Shown here piece by piece: positions 22,594-34,757 of a stretch of DNA of 64,000 nt. Source of the DNA: Diplolepis rosae (taxonomy: Eukaryota; Arthropoda; Insecta; Hymenoptera; Diplolepididae); assembly GCA_030998225.1 (NCBI GenBank), contig JAPYXD010000469.1, positions 1,550,001 through 1,614,000 of the forward strand, written 5' to 3'. The position numbers were made by a program, and so were the translations under genes. The notes beneath the pieces were generated by a model. It had not been told where the DNA came from. It saw only the letters and a list, made by a program, of their open reading frames with translations, and did no database searches. Within the stretch, counting starts at the first letter, position 1. Every line of letters starts with the position of its first letter.

Positions 22594-23230
22594 CGCTAGT
22601 GTCGCAAACTAACGCAAGAGGGTCGAATGTTTCAAATGAATTTTAATTTGTGCATAAAAATGATTTTACGATTGTTCTATGAAGTTCGGAACAATAAGTG
22701 AATAATAAAACTGAGTATTTGTTGAAAACAAAGTGTTTCAGATGGAATTTTCATTGTATACAGCAAAAAACATGATTTATGTTAAAACAGCTTTTCTAAA
22801 AAAAAAACAATTATTTTACCACGCAATACAAGTTTTAGCACATTATAAGTTTAAATAAACTTTTATTTGTGTGAACAGAGAGAAATTTGTCCGAGGATGA
22901 GTAAAAAATATGTATAATAAACGATCAGAACTCAAATACTAATTCTAACCTAACTTTTAGGTTACACTCTTTTAGATAGCAACTATTTCATGTATAAAAT
23001 GATGAAAACTTACTTTAAGTTTATAATAGTTCTTTTTTGATACAATTGTTTAAACATAAAACTTGTTTTTTCTGTTTATATGATGATAATACTATCTGAA
23101 GCACTTTGTGTGCGACAAATATTTATTTTTATCATTCACTTATTGTTCCGAAATTCACAGAACAATCGTAAAATCACCTTTATACACAAATTAAAATTCA
23201 TTTTAAACATTCTACCCCCTTGCGCTAGTC
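22594..23230. repeat. inverted-repeat element with about 110-bp arms
   Basis: GCGCTAGTGTCGCAAACTAA through ATTTTAATTTGTGCATAAA, TTTTACGATTGTTCTATGAA and GGAACAATAAGTGAATAATA is repeated inverted at 23127-23230. The arms differ by small indels; the 400-bp centre is unique. Confidence 0.75.
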
Positions 23231-23865
23231 TACATTTTAACCGCATTGAAGTTGTAGATGGCGTCTTGCAACTCTGCGGCCCCCAATAGATTCTACAACA
23301 GAATTGAGTCTTATAGTTACTCGAATTACAAAACAAAATGTAGATTCTACACTAAAACCCGGGTAAATATAATACCTGGTTTTTCTTGTGAGGAATAAAA
23401 AGCGATATTAAAAATACATTATATATACAAAATCTGTTTCAGTATATACTTTTCCATCAAAATGGACATATACTGACTCTGAATAAATAACAAATAAAGC
23501 AGAGAATGTCAGTAAACTATTTTTTCGGTTCAGTGCAACACAGAAAGACCTAGATATTACATTTATACAATTTTGATGTAGACGCTATACAGGGCGAGTT
23601 TTTTATGTTGAGACATCAAAATATCGCAAGAAATACGCGCCGTACGAAAAAAAATATCCGTGATAAAATTTTTTTTTTTTCGAGGGGAAACCGACTCACG
23701 TGAGAATGACCCCATCCTAGCACCAATTTCAGTACGCAATGTGTCTGATTCTCGCATTTTTGGAACCATGCGAGAATTTTCGATTCCCGCATTATTTCAT
23801 CGCCAAATAATGTGGGAATTCATGATTCTCGCATCACATTTGCAGGTTATGTAATTGTCATTTTT
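23231..23865. other. spacer with small hairpins
   Basis: 23740-23840 holds several TGCGAGAATC/GATTCTCGCA words able to pair. No gene recognised. Confidence 0.4.
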
Positions 23866-23869
23866 AGCG

Positions 23870-24130
23870 CCTATTCAGGCCATGCTAATTCCAAGGAAAA
23901 CTTGGATTAAAACTTTCATTTCTTTCCACGACCTAACCAAAGAACTGTCTAAGTTGACAATTACTTCGGAAATCCGGAGAATGTTGATATTGTGACAGCC
24001 TGGAAAAAAGCTACAAGAAATGAAGTTGTGAAATCATATAGGAGAGTGTGTTCGCGACATTTTACCAAGCGTGATTACTTTTTTCCTAGTAAGAGAATAT
24101 TTATCGACAACTTTGTTTGGAAAATATTTT
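23870..24130 (+). pseudogene. THAP zinc-finger domain relic 2
   Basis: One frame reads GHANSKENLD*NFHFFPRP, then two stops later VTAWKKATRNEVVKSYRRVC and SRHFTKRDYFFPSKR. The FHFFPRP, W-x-x-AT and VCSRHFTKRDYF order matches the middle and end of a THAP domain. The first Cys is replaced, two stops interrupt and the AVPT box is missing. Different subfamily from relic 1. Confidence 0.72.
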
Positions 24131-24294
24131 TACATGTTATTATATGTCCCGCTCACAAAAATTTGCGCTCCTCTAAAATTGCGTTTCGATGAGTCCGTTT
24201 CCGCCCACTTACAAATTTCACTTATTGTAACAATCATATTTTGATTTATTATTTATATTTTAACCAAGAAAACAAACTTTCCCATTGCTCTCAA

Positions 24295-24829
24295 GGTAGT
24301 ACTGTCGGTACGTAGCTGATCAAATGAGTACTTTTTCTCATTTGCTTCGCGTAGTATCTAAATTTGTCAACGTCGCATAAGAAAGCGACTATACATGTGT
24401 GTATAGCAGATGACTTCTTACGATACGTGAATGGCGCGCGCTTTCACTTATTCTGCGACGTTACCACATCTATTTAATCGCCGTCGGTTACTGGAGAAAA
24501 ATTATATTTTTGCTTACTTAATTGGATTTTGCTACTCTTACACGTATCCAATTGAGATGTTTTAACTTGCAAAATGATGCTTATATTACCAATCAATGCA
24601 CCAGTCATTTTTATTAAAATCTGAACGGTAATTATGGTAGGATTTGTAAATGAACTCGGTTTCCCATGAGGTTATGTATTAATCGTTTTAAAATGCAATT
24701 ACTAATTACTCCCCTCCAGTGTACCCTAGGTCCTCAAAAATGTAACTGAGTCATTTCTGGCTTAATGTTTTCCAGTGATTTCAATTTTATCAATATCTGA
24801 ACGGTATTTCCATTTACGACAGTACTACC
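24295..24829. mobile_element. TTAA-type MITE with GGTAGTACTGTCG ends
   Basis: 13-bp perfect inverted ends GGTAGTACTGTCG. Right flank TTAA (24830-24833); left fl ank TCAA (24291-24294), one substitution from TTAA. The tip GGTAGTAC also resembles the MITE at 9987-10651. Confidence 0.7.
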
Positions 24830-24931
24830 TTAATGTTACGGGGAACTTTTCGTCGGCCATGTTTGATCACCTGAAATTTCGCCCACGCCCCCATGTCAGA
24901 TCCCAAAAGTAACTAAAAGAAGATATAAAGG

Positions 24932-26272
24932 CAGCGTTGCCAGACCGTACCATAATTTTGCCTCTTGTACCATGTACCATCCCTCGTGTACCATACCCCT
25001 TAAATGTACCATAATTTAAAAATACTTCTATTATTTATTTTTCATTTAACCGAAATGAAATGAAGACAAAAGTAGAATAGCCATTATCCAATGAGAATTG
25101 TTTTTTGCCCTATATGAAGCATGTTTGACGAATCATTTTTTTAAATGAAGGCTGAGTAGAGTTAATTTTCATGTGATTTGCGTTAAGACATTCCAAAGAC
25201 GATTACATATTATACTTGCTTTTTATAGATTATAAGCTGTTTTATAAAAAAAATGTTCTTTAATATGAGTTACTTTAGGGGGCACAACTAGTTTGACCAC
25301 CCGAAAAAAGGTGATTTTTGCAATACTTAAAAAAAAAGTATTGCATCGAATGTTTTAAAATTTTGCAGATATATTTGTGCATAAATAATTAATACAAAAT
25401 AATGTTTTCAAATGAAAATATTTTATTTTCAGCAAGTTATCCACCATCTCCTAAGTCTTCAAAAAAAAAGTTCTCCCAATGCTGCAGTTATTGTAGCCTT
25501 CACAGAGCCTGCAATCAAGAAAACCAAAAATTGTATTAAACTAGAATATATTTTCTATACAATGACCCTCGATTGCAAAAAAAAATTCAAATCCAACAAA
25601 ATGGCAGATTTTTGAAAAAAAATTAAAATTTTGCTCAAAAATCTGATGGTTTTTGGCCTAGCAAAATTATATTTTTCATCCAATCATAAAACTGGAGGGT
25701 CATTGTGTGGAAAAGCAAGTACACAATAAGCTAAAAAAAGATCCAAGTCGATCGGATGATTTTTTATCGAGTTACAGCTACAGCAAATTTGAAAAATCTA
25801 GTTTTGAGAAAAACGAGTTTAAAGATAAAAGTACTGATTTCGTTGTTATAAGTTTTTGAATATCATAACTAGAGCTAATCTGCTATTCCAGGCCCATGCA
25901 ATTCATCTTCCTCTTTTTCGAAAAGCGCCTGCTGTGCTGTTGAAAAATGCAACAACAAAAAAATCGAAATTTTCAAAATTTCAAACTAGTTGTGTGCCCC
26001 TTAAGTAAATGTTACAAAATACAAATACTTGAAAAAGTAGAAACTGTGTTATAATTATTATTAAAATACTTTTATTAAAATATAATATTATCATATTTAT
26101 TAATAAAATGTTATTAGCATTGTATTCATAAAAAATATTAAACTTTGAAGTATTTAAAGATATATTAATTTAAACTTCGCGCCCCGCATGCGTCTTGTTA
26201 ACATGTACCATAGTGTACCATAATTTTAACACGTCGATTCCATAATGTCGCTCCGTGTGTCTGGCAACGCTG
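24932..26272. mobile_element. hAT-type non-autonomous element
   Basis: 14-bp perfect inverted ends CAGCGTTGCCAGAC with exact 8-bp duplications TATAAAGG at 24924-24931 and 26273-26280. Subterminal GTACCAT words are repeated at both sides. No transposase is present. A TTAA MITE sits inside. Confidence 0.9.
25278..26000. mobile_element. TTAA-type MITE inside the hAT-type element
   Basis: Inverted ends GGGGGCACAACTAGTTTGA and GGGGCACACAACTAGTTTGA. Right flank TTAA (26001-26004), left TTTA (25274-25277). 723 bp, no coding capacity. Confidence 0.8.
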
Positions 26273-26280
26273 TATAAAGG

Positions 26281-28364
26281 TAACGAGAGGAGTGAGAGAG
26301 GATCAAATTCAGGGGCGAAGCCCCCTGAAATAAAAAAGAAATGCTAAATGTGAAAAAATGTTTTTTTTCTAAGTCCCTAAAATTGTAATGATGAAAATTC
26401 TGAATTTAAACTTGCATAGAGAAATGTATTCTTAAGAGCAAAAATTTGATACACATCGTTCATTTAATATTGAACATAGTATATAAGCATTGTCACTTCA
26501 TACAAAATGTAAACTTGACCGTCATCAGTATAATGAAGGGGACTCATCCTTGTTTTTTGTGTTTTCATTTGCATATAGGGTTAACAAATTTGATCATAGT
26601 GACCAATAGACGGTCGGATGGCGCTAGTGGAGTCGTTTGTGAAGTATCAACTATGAATAAATCAGAATTTCGTCTGAAATTGTGTATACTCGGCTTCTTT
26701 AAAGACCAATCATAGTGTGAAAAATTTTTCTTGCAGAGCGTGACCAATATTTTTGCATGAATGCGCAAAAGACTCGTTTCGCTGCCAGTAGTTGGTGCGC
26801 AAAAGGACTTTCCATGCAGATGTTGAAAAAATATTTTCCATCGTTTCTCTTGCTGACGATTATTTAGAGTTATTTGTTTAGTAGCATAAATAATTGAAGA
26901 ATGTTGTTTTTATTTAGTTTTACTATTTTTCCGACGATGAAATTTTCGCCTTTTGACAAAGAAAGGAATAATGATTTGCATCCTCTGCCACTAACGCGGT
27001 TATATTTGCCGTGCAAATGAAAATAGCCGTATCAGGAGTTCGGATAGTCTCCTGTAACTTTTAGAATTCTTAAAAATACTACATAAATGCTATCAATTCA
27101 AATGGTATTCATGAATATCATTTTTGCAATTTACCAATTTTGTTTACCAAGCTCAACTTGGTTCGTTGGAAACTTACTGGGCGCGCGCGACAAATGTATT
27201 TAATTTTAGCAGAATTTTCGAATAAATTTGCTTAACGTGTTGCGGGAAAATTATAGATGGAAAACGATCGGTAAATTTTTAATTTTTGCGCCTAATTTAT
27301 AAAATTGGTGCCAGTGGTCAGCTGGGGAAGGGATTGACGGACAGCCATTATACGTTACAGTGGCTTGCGATAAAATGAACGCGAATAAACCCAACAGTTC
27401 TTTTCCTATGATTTTTCAGAGAGAAGTAATATTAAAATCATTTTTACATGTTCGTAACGTAAGCGGTGTAGAGGAAACTTGTAATCCTTACTTTATGGAA
27501 TTAGTACGTAATAGTGAAACGGTTTATATAGTACAGAGAGAGATTTGTTCTCTGATGGGTGATCACCCTACTCTTTGGATTCATTAATCAAAAAAATTAT
27601 TTACACACGGAAAAAGTGCACATATGACAGGGAAGTTAATCCTTGTTGCACACTTTCATTCACTCTCGCACATGTTTCAAGGTCATCAGGAATCTGCTAT
27701 TCTGCGCAAATTTTTTGGTGCGCAAAGTGTGAAATTTCCGTACAGTATTGTAGAAAAATAATTTTTTTTATTTAACAATTTAATGACAAATTTTGTTCTA
27801 ACGGAATAGTTTATATATTACAACTAGAAGATTAACATAATCTAGTTATATAGATTCTTTGAATTTAATATATTCTCAACTTGATCGTTCGCCTAGTCAA
27901 ATTTTTTCCGTACACCAACATCAAACTAGAAAAAGTCACTGGACAAGCTTAGCATGTCCTTTATCTAATCCTAAAATGTTAAAAAAAAACAATAATTTCT
28001 TCAGAAAAAAAATGCTGAAACTAAACTCAGTAGATTTTTTCTTCATATTCTCGTGAGCAATATTGTATATGATCTCGATGGCATATAGTAGTACTGTCTA
28101 ACGCAGCAATCATGGAACCAATTACATTCAGCAGCTTCATTAATAAAATAATTATTTTAACTAAACCAAAGACAGCAATGCACAATAAGTATCAATAGCG
28201 TTAGAAATTTATGTTTCAAACTTTCATTACATGTAATGGAAGTTTTTTTTCAGTAGCGTATATTGAATTTCAATTACTTTCATTTTAAAAAATACAAACT
28301 TTTATTTGAATTGATATTTGAAATGATATCAATATATTTACAATTTTGATGGTAGAGTTGAAAT
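26281..28364. other. no supported gene
   Basis: Contains short open frames of up to about 75 codons, none with a recognised motif. A weak inverted pair ACACACGGAAAAAGTG / GTGTGAAATTTCCGTACA at 27600-27744 may be a small MITE. Confidence 0.4.
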
Positions 28365-28379
28365 GTCACTGTCTACTTT

Positions 28380-28660
28380 ATAAGGACACAAGTCTCGGTA
28401 TCAGATAGGATACTTTCCCTACAGGTGTCCTCACAGACAATTTCAACTCTTAAATCATGGAAAGCAATTAATAATTTTTCAAATAATTTAAAATCTTTTT
28501 GTGGATAAAGAGATTCTTTCGACTGTGCCGGGATTCGAGCCCGGGTGGTTAGAGCAGTCGACCGGCAATCGAAAAACCCAGGATAGAATTCCGGCACAGT
28601 CGAAAGCGTCTCGTTTTCAACAAAAAGATTTTAAATTATTTGAAAAGATATTAATAAAGT
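28380..28660. repeat. foldback repeat with tRNA-like core, copy 1
   Basis: Arms 28480-28502 and 28620-28642 (CAAATAATTTAAAATCTTTT and inverse). Inside, CGACTGTGCCGG at 28520-28531 pairs with 28591-28602. The core on the plus strand has GGTGGTTAGAGCAGTCGACC, like a tRNA D-arm/A box and anticodon stem, and on the minus strand GGGCTCGAATCCCGGCAC, like a T-arm/B box. The upstream flank TATCAGATAGGATAC with ACAGGTGTCCTC is shared with copy 2. Confidence 0.7.
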
Positions 28661-29336
28661 TAATTTAATGCTGATCTATAACTGACAGTCACTATCAATC
28701 GGGCTCGACAAGAGTGTTTTGTGATCTGTTTTCGTCCTCCTCGTCGAAGATGAATAACCTGTCCCGGTCCGTTCCATCTGAAACACGCGTAATACACGGA
28801 TTTTCAGAGAGAAAATAAATGTCTGATAGGAAATGAGAAGAGATCATATAGCACGGATATCGATTTTTTGCAGGATAATGATTAGGAAAACAGAAGGAAA
28901 CATATAAATACACTGGATACAATTCAAATCAGTCAGGAAGGAAGGTCTTTAAATCAAAGAATTTAGAAGATTAAAATGAAAAAATCCTATTATTCCTTTC
29001 TCTTCTACAAGATTTGATTCGAATTAATTTCCAAGTTGAAGATAATTTTTCTTATAAGAATTTTTATTTAAAAATTCTTGAATTTCAAAGCAACCGAAGA
29101 AAATAGAACAAAAATCAATTAAGATGCATTTTGGAAAAAGTAACAAATACATTCCTTTAAAAAAATTAGCTTGGGTTACAATTGTTTGTTAATTAATAGT
29201 TATCTGAAATCCTATTTTTTTTTTAAATTCTCATAACATATAAGAAGGTATTAGATTTATGTAAAATTTGAAATTCAATTTTTTCAACAGATCTGAAAGT
29301 TTTATGGCCTTATGAATAAGAAAAAAAGGATTTTGT
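28661..29336. other. no supported gene
   Basis: AT-rich, nothing recognised. Confidence 0.45.
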
Positions 29337-29560
29337 AAAATCCTGTCAGTGCATCTGTCGTTGTTGTTGTCATCGTTGTGTCTGTGGACACGATAACACT
29401 AGAAAGGATTATCAAATTGAAATAAGGTTTTGGTAGACTTTATCAGGGCCCCAAAAAAAAGAACAAATTCGTTAACTAACCATATCTGTTAAAGGTTTTG
29501 AAAATTAGAGCGTTCTTGGTATTTTTGTGTTCTTTGCGAGCACTTAAGTTAATTCTTCAC
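29337..29560 (+). repeat. fragment of the CATTCTCATCATG family core
   Basis: GATAACACTAGAAAGGATTA, GGTTTTGGTAGACTTTATC and AAATTCGTTAACTAACCATA match the conserved block at 9175-9300, with a TTGTTG-type microsatellite in the place of the TCTG tract. Confidence 0.6.
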
Positions 29561-29639
29561 TTGCTACAATTCGTACAAACTTTATAATATACTATTTCGT
29601 TCACTTTTTCAAATTCGTCATGTACGGATGTCAGCTGTA

Positions 29640-30100
29640 TCTACTTAGTTCAACGATCTTTCAACATTTCGATGCCTCTCTTGTAATACGATTTGTCAAG
29701 GCCTCCAAAATAGCCATCGGTTTCCCATTTGACCTCTTCATTTTATAAAAATCTGTCTCTGGAGCCATCTCTTCAAGTTTGGGAATAGATAAAAATCGCT
29801 GAGTGCCAGATCTGGAGAATAAGGTAGGTAGGGAAGCACTTCGAAGCGTAATCCAATGATTTTTGCCATCTTTTTGATCAATTTGTGTGAGGTCATAAGC
29901 TCAAATCTACCACAGCTCTTCCAAAAAGATACATTTTTTCTTCAAAAAATGATGCCGTTTTCTTGTGATTTCTTCTTCAAATCGGTCCAATAATACACAG
30001 TAATAGTCGATATTGATTGTTTTTCCTTTTTCCAAATAGTCGATAGCCACTGGAATCCCAAAAAAGTATGCTATAACCTTTTCCTTTAAGTACCCGAAGA
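29640..30100 (-). pseudogene. mariner transposase C-terminal relic
   Basis: Minus-strand frame: KVIAYFFGIPVAIDYLEKGK, TINIDYYCVLLDRFEEEITR and KRHHFLKKKCIFLEELW*, then after the stop LHELIKKMAKIIGLRFEVLP, YLPYSPDLALSDFYLFPNLK and RWLQRQIF, with later shifted pieces YFGGLDKSYYKRGIEML. The YSPDLALSDF motif is the third catalytic Asp; the HQDNAP motif for the second is damaged. Its 5' end is cut at the junction with a non-LTR fragment at about 30100. The same family is represented at 48618-48770. Confidence 0.85.
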
Positions 30101-30705
30101 TTGTGCTCGAGAAACACAAAGTCGCGTGGAGCAAAAGCATCAAGTACCTGGGAGTACAGTTTAATCGGAGGCTTAGCTTCGGTGAACAGCTCCACATAGC
30201 AACGAATAAGGCCATCCAATATGGGGCTAACTTGGCTCAGCTCATGTCAACATTGGTGATTACAGGGCAACAAAAGGAAGACTGATGGCAAGCGTGGTGC
30301 ACTCGAAGCTGCTTTATGCTACTCTGATCTGGGGACAAATGCCCTCCAAAACCATGCTATCCAGGCAAAGCTGTCCTCAGCACAAAGAAGTGTAGCGACG
30401 GGAATCATCTCAGAATACCGAACTGTGTCGACGAGTGCTGTGCTGGTCCTACCGAGCGTACCATTAATTGACTTATTGGCAGGGAGAAAGGCAGGAGGCC
30501 TTTCTGCTTCGCAAGGAACATACCTATTTGAACAACGAATAGGAAATCGCTTGCGTGAAGGAAGTCATCCGCAATGATGAATAGACTGAGATTCGTCGAG
30601 AGATGGCAGACGAGATAGCATAGTGAGCAGATCGGGAGATGAACACACCATCTAATCCCGGACGCTGACACTAGGTTAAAAGGAAAATTCGGTGAGATCG
30701 ACTTA

Positions 30706-31970
30706 CAGTCTGTTCAACAAGAGCGAGTTCTCGATTTTTCGAAAACTATTAGAGATTTTTGAACTTTTTTTTTTTTAATGAAAGTACATTCAAAGGACTA
30801 CGGCGCAATTACCAAGGCGATTCAGTAGCGCTTAAATCGTCCGAGAGAGCAGACGTGAGTCATAATGAGTTCTGTGTACGCGAAACGTTTTGAAGCGGTT
30901 TTCTTGTTTACCCATCCAAAGGGATCACTTATGTCCTATACAGCCGCTGCTAAATAAATCAAAAAGTCGAAATCGTTCGTGAAGAAGTGGGTTGAGCGTT
31001 ATAAAGCCAATAAAATAGTCGATGATCTGCCTGAAAGAGGCAAATCGCGAGTAACAACGAGCAACCAGGATAAAGCGATTATAAAGCTGTTTGAGCGTCT
31101 CCCCACTCTACGGTTACGAGAGGCCAAGGCTATTCTAGTTGAAAAGAGAGTCAACATCAGTATAAACACCATTCGACAAAGTCTGGCTGAATCGAATATA
31201 AAATACCGTAGCACGAGGCAAAAACCCATACTTTCAGAAACCCATATGGAAAAACGAAAGGCATGGGCTGCTGAAAATCTCGACCGTAACTGGTCGAATG
31301 TCATTTTTTCTGATGAAGCGTTGTTCTGGGCATGAGTTCCCATAAAGTATGCCTTGTCTACCGTTGGCAGTAGATTACTTCAGCGAACCGTTAAACACCC
31401 CGTGAAGGTCCATGTTTGGGGATGCTTCTCACAGCGCGGTTTTGGGTGTTTAGAGCTCTTCACCGAGAACTTGAATGCTCAGAAAATGCTCCAAATATAT
31501 GAACGTGGTCTTCTAAGGTCTGCTACAAAGATGTTTGGAGCCGATACGGCCGATTGGATCTTACAAGAAAATAACGACCCGAAACTTCGAAGCCGTCTCT
31601 GCACCGCCTGGAAAACAGAAAAGGGCATCACAACTTTGGACTGGCCATCACAGTCCCCCGATGCGAATCCAATCGAAAATGTCTGGAGTGTTTCAAAGAG
31701 GAAGCTTGCGGGAAAACGTGTGTTCACCCTGAAACAGCTCTCGCAAAAAATCAGGAAGATATGGCAAGAATTACCAACGGACTACGCTGAAAAATTAGTG
31801 GAAAGCATGCCGAAAAGGTGCCAGGCCATTCTGGACAACGATGGGGACTGGACTATCTATTAGGTAGTAGCGCCATAGTCCTTCGAGAGTACTTTTATTT
31901 TAAAAAAAAACGTTTTAAAATCTCTGATAGTTTTCGAAAAATCGAGGACTTGCTCTTGTTGAACAGACTG
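30706..31970 (+). mobile_element. Tc1 element, nearly intact
   Basis: Inverted ends CAGTCTGTTCAACAAGAGCR then AGTYCTCGATTTTTCGAAAA, with TA at 30704-30705 and 31971-31972. 1265 bp with one long transposase frame. Inserted in the non-LTR fragment. Confidence 0.95.
30865..31863 (+). pseudogene. Tc1 transposase with two nonsense codons
   Basis: 333 codons in one frame from ATG 30865 to TAG 31863, the normal Tc1 length. Stops: TAA at 30955-30957 (AAK*IKKS) and TGA at 31333-31335 (FWA*VPIK, where W is expected). The paired-like N-terminal helices ([35 protein letters not shown]) and the DDE core are present. First Asp in VIFSDEALFW; Glu in [11 protein letters not shown]. The second motif reads LQENNDPK where the family has QQDNDPKH, so the second catalytic Asp appears changed to Asn. 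A close relative is at 47772-48545. Confidence 0.93.
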
Positions 31971-32350
31971 TATACCTGAAACAAGCACTTTCATGCCATG
32001 GTTGCTTTAATGCGTGCTTGAAGCACTTTAGGAAAATGAGCAAGAAGACGTGTCGCTACTGTGTTTCCCCTGTAGACGATGCAGAGCACAAACTCTTCGT
32101 CTGCGATAGATGGGGCGCGGCAACGGGGGCTGTTTGTCGGTTGGTGAGTTCTGAACTCACCCCCAATATCGATGGTCCCTCTTATGCTCCAGTCTGAGAA
32201 GTCCTGGAAGTACATCGAGTCCTCCATCACACAAGTCACCCTTGAGACCTGCACTCTTGGTTGGGCACCACGGGTTGACGGGCGCTGTACAACAGTCCGC
32301 TGGTCACGGGCGTGCGACCGGGAGGGTAGGTTCCAGGTGAACGAATGAGG

Positions 32351-32796
32351 GAAGAGTCTCACGCAATTAAAAGCTAGAGCTAGTCGCTCGTGAAGTGATG
32401 AAGTTGTTTTAACTTTGAAGTTCCGACGGTACTTGTTGCCGGCGAAACTAAAAAAACCTGATTACCGACCTATCTCTATTTTTAATTAAATATTTTTTAA
32501 CAATAGAAGATTTTCATTTTTTTCTTCGCTTTGTAGACATTGCTGGGGTACATTACATGTGTATGCCAAGTTTCAAACAGTTTCAATAATATTCGGCAAA
32601 CTTATGTTAAAAATTTGGACAACACTTTTAAAAATTTCTTTATTTACTAAACCATAAAAATCGTATATTATGTACCAAAGTAGTAAAGTAGACCTTTTCG
32701 AGGATGCAGAATTTAACGTCCTTGCCTTCATATCGGGCGGTTAAACAGCATCGGAGTATAAAGGTCAATTTTACTGCTGTGGTGCATACGATACTT
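32351..32796. other. no supported gene
   Basis: Possible 3' untranslated part of the non-LTR element, then AT-rich sequence. No feature recognised. Confidence 0.4.
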
Positions 32797-33037
32797 TATC
32801 TAAAATAGGCAGAAAAAGCGCTTGATTGTACAGCGTACGCACGCATATGGGGCAATGTTACAATTCTATAATCAACATTATGATGTTATATACATTCTGT
32901 CAAAAAAGTACCAGGAATTGGTCAATAAAACACAAACTATTTATTATTTATAAAATTTATTTTATCGCCTTCGAAGTAAACCCCTCCCGAAATAATACAC
33001 TTATGCCAACGAATAATTCAATCATCAAAACATTTTT

Positions 33038-34591
33038 TGAGCTGAATTCTTGACCGATTTGAGATTTTTATTTTTGAAAAATCCAACATTAAATTTTGAA
33101 GAGATCGCTGCAGGCCGATTTTTGAATTTGTTGTTGTTACAACTTTTATGTTAATGTAAATAGCGGAAAAAATGTCGATTTTTCGAATTTTATTTTTTAT
33201 TTCTTCGAGTAAATTTTTCCTAGGCCTGTCACACCCCAGCTTCGATGCGTAGGAGTATATAGAATGGAATAATTTTGTTGACATGTGAATTCATTTGTTA
33301 TAAACAAATAGATATAACAATTAGTCAACGGAATGGACTGGTCATTTGTGCAATCCAATTAAGCATCGGAATCAATCGTTCCCATCTCTAAGATGATATC
33401 TCATCATGAAAATTCGTCATCCGTTATTATTTGTTAACTTTAACAACAAATAATATAAACAAATGCACAGTATGGGCATTTGTAGGCAAAAACGAGCCGA
33501 ATTTCTTCCGAATCTTCATCATAATACATTGCTTGTGATGTTGACAGATGTTATCTTGTCATCCGACATTATTTATCAACTTTAGCAACAAATCATATAA
33601 ACAAATGCACCATATGGGCATTTGTAGGCAAAAACGAGCCGAAAAGCACAAAGATTCCAACAATGTGCATTTGTCCATTTGAATTCCTGAAAAGAATTAT
33701 GGATGATATTTTCTTCCGCACGAATGCCCATTTTGTGCATTCATACCCCCAATCTTGTTGCTAAAGTCAACAAATAATGTCGGATGAGAAGATGACATCT
33801 GTCAACATCACGAGCAATGTATTATGATGAAGATTCGGAAGAAATTCGGCTCGTTTTTGCCTACAAATGCCCATATGGTGCATTTGTTTATATGATTTGT
33901 TGCTAAAGTTGATAAATAATGTCGGATGACAAGATAACATCTGTCAACATTACAAGCAATGTATTATGATGAAGATTCGGAAGAAATTCGGCTCGTTTTT
34001 GCCTACAAATGCCCATATGGTGCATTTGTTTATATTATTTGTTGCTAAAGTTAATAAATAATGTCGGATGACAAGATAACATCTGTCAACATCACAAGCA
34101 ATGTATTATGATGAAGATTCGGAAGAAATTCGGCTCGTTTTTGCCTACAAATGCCCATACTGTGCATTTGTTTATATTATTTGTTGTTAAAGTTAACAAA
34201 TAATAACGGATGACGAATTTTCATGATGAGATATCATCTTAGAGATGGGAACGATTGATTCCGATGCTTAATTGGATTGCACAAATGACCAATCCATTCC
34301 GTTGACTAATTGTTATATCTATTTGTTTATAACAAATGAATTCACATGTCAACAAAATTATTCCATTATATATACTCCTACGCATCAAAGCTGGGGTGTG
34401 ACAGGCCTAGGAAAAATTTACTCGAAGAAATAAAAAATAAAATTCGAAAAATCGACATTTTTTCCGCTATTTACATTAACATAAAAGTTGTAACAACAAC
34501 AAATTCAAAAATTGGCCTGCAGCGATCTCTTCAAAAATTAATGTTGGATTTTTCAACAAAAAAAATCTCAAATCGGTCAAGAATTCAGCTC
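33038..34591. mobile_element. foldback (FB-like) element with 142-bp tandem core
   Basis: Arms of about 440 bp are nearly identical inverted copies: TGAGCTGAATTCTTGACCGA at the left outer end and its inverse at 34591, continuing through GGCCTAGGAAAAATTTACTC-type sequence. The centre carries repeats that start ACATCTGTCAAC at 33795, 33937 and 34079, a 142-bp period, and one inverted unit near 33541. The frames that appear in both arms (identical except for a few residues) follow from the arm identity and are not evidence for a gene. Confidence 0.88.
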
Positions 34592-34757
34592 AGAAAATGA
34601 TTTTGAACCTCGTTTTTCTATTTCACTCCACTGTGCGTTGTAGGATGTTGCGTTATCGTGGTGCAGCAACGCGTTTGATGCCCAAACAATTGTTTAAAAT
34701 GGTACGAATTGGTTTGTGAGACACAGAAAATTCAGCGGCTATCTCTCTTAAACTTAA

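Larger units (their letters stand above)
30101..32350 (+). pseudogene. non-LTR retrotransposon (R1/jockey type) ORF2 3' part, split by Tc1
   Basis: Plus-strand frames give VLEKHKVAWSKSIKYLGVQF, NRRLSFGEQLHIATNKAIQY (the YLGV thumb region of reverse transcriptase) and, after shifts, EYRTVSTSAVLVLPSVPLID, LLAGRKAGGLS. After the Tc1 insertion comes LKQALSCHGCFNACLKHFRK, MSKKTCRYCVSPVDDAEHKL, FVCDRW, which is the C-terminal HCFNA...C-x2-C...H-x4-C knuckle of this clade. Several frameshifts and stops make it dead. The Tc1 site is between EIDL and LKQAL, inside a region usually continuous. Confidence 0.85.

Noticed and set aside
26446..26715. MNKSEFRLKLCILGFFKDQS near 26653, reminiscent of a mariner transposase start.
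   Set aside because: Only about eight residues match and the frame stops at once; no terminal repeat or further transposase sequence nearby.
27360..27587. 75-codon frame MACDKMNANKPNSSFPMIF.
   Set aside because: Modest length, no recognised motif, no splice partners; could be chance.
28520..28602. Functional tRNA gene.
   Set aside because: D-arm-like and T-arm-like segments lie on opposite strands of a palindrome; no single strand folds into a complete cloverleaf with a normal anticodon loop (position 33 would be C).
33018..34600. Two 80-88 codon frames with almost the same protein at 33018-33284 (minus) and 34346-34600 (plus), looking like a duplicated gene.
   Set aside because: They are the two arms of one foldback element, so identity is forced by the inverted repeat; no conserved motif and the frame runs across the element boundary.
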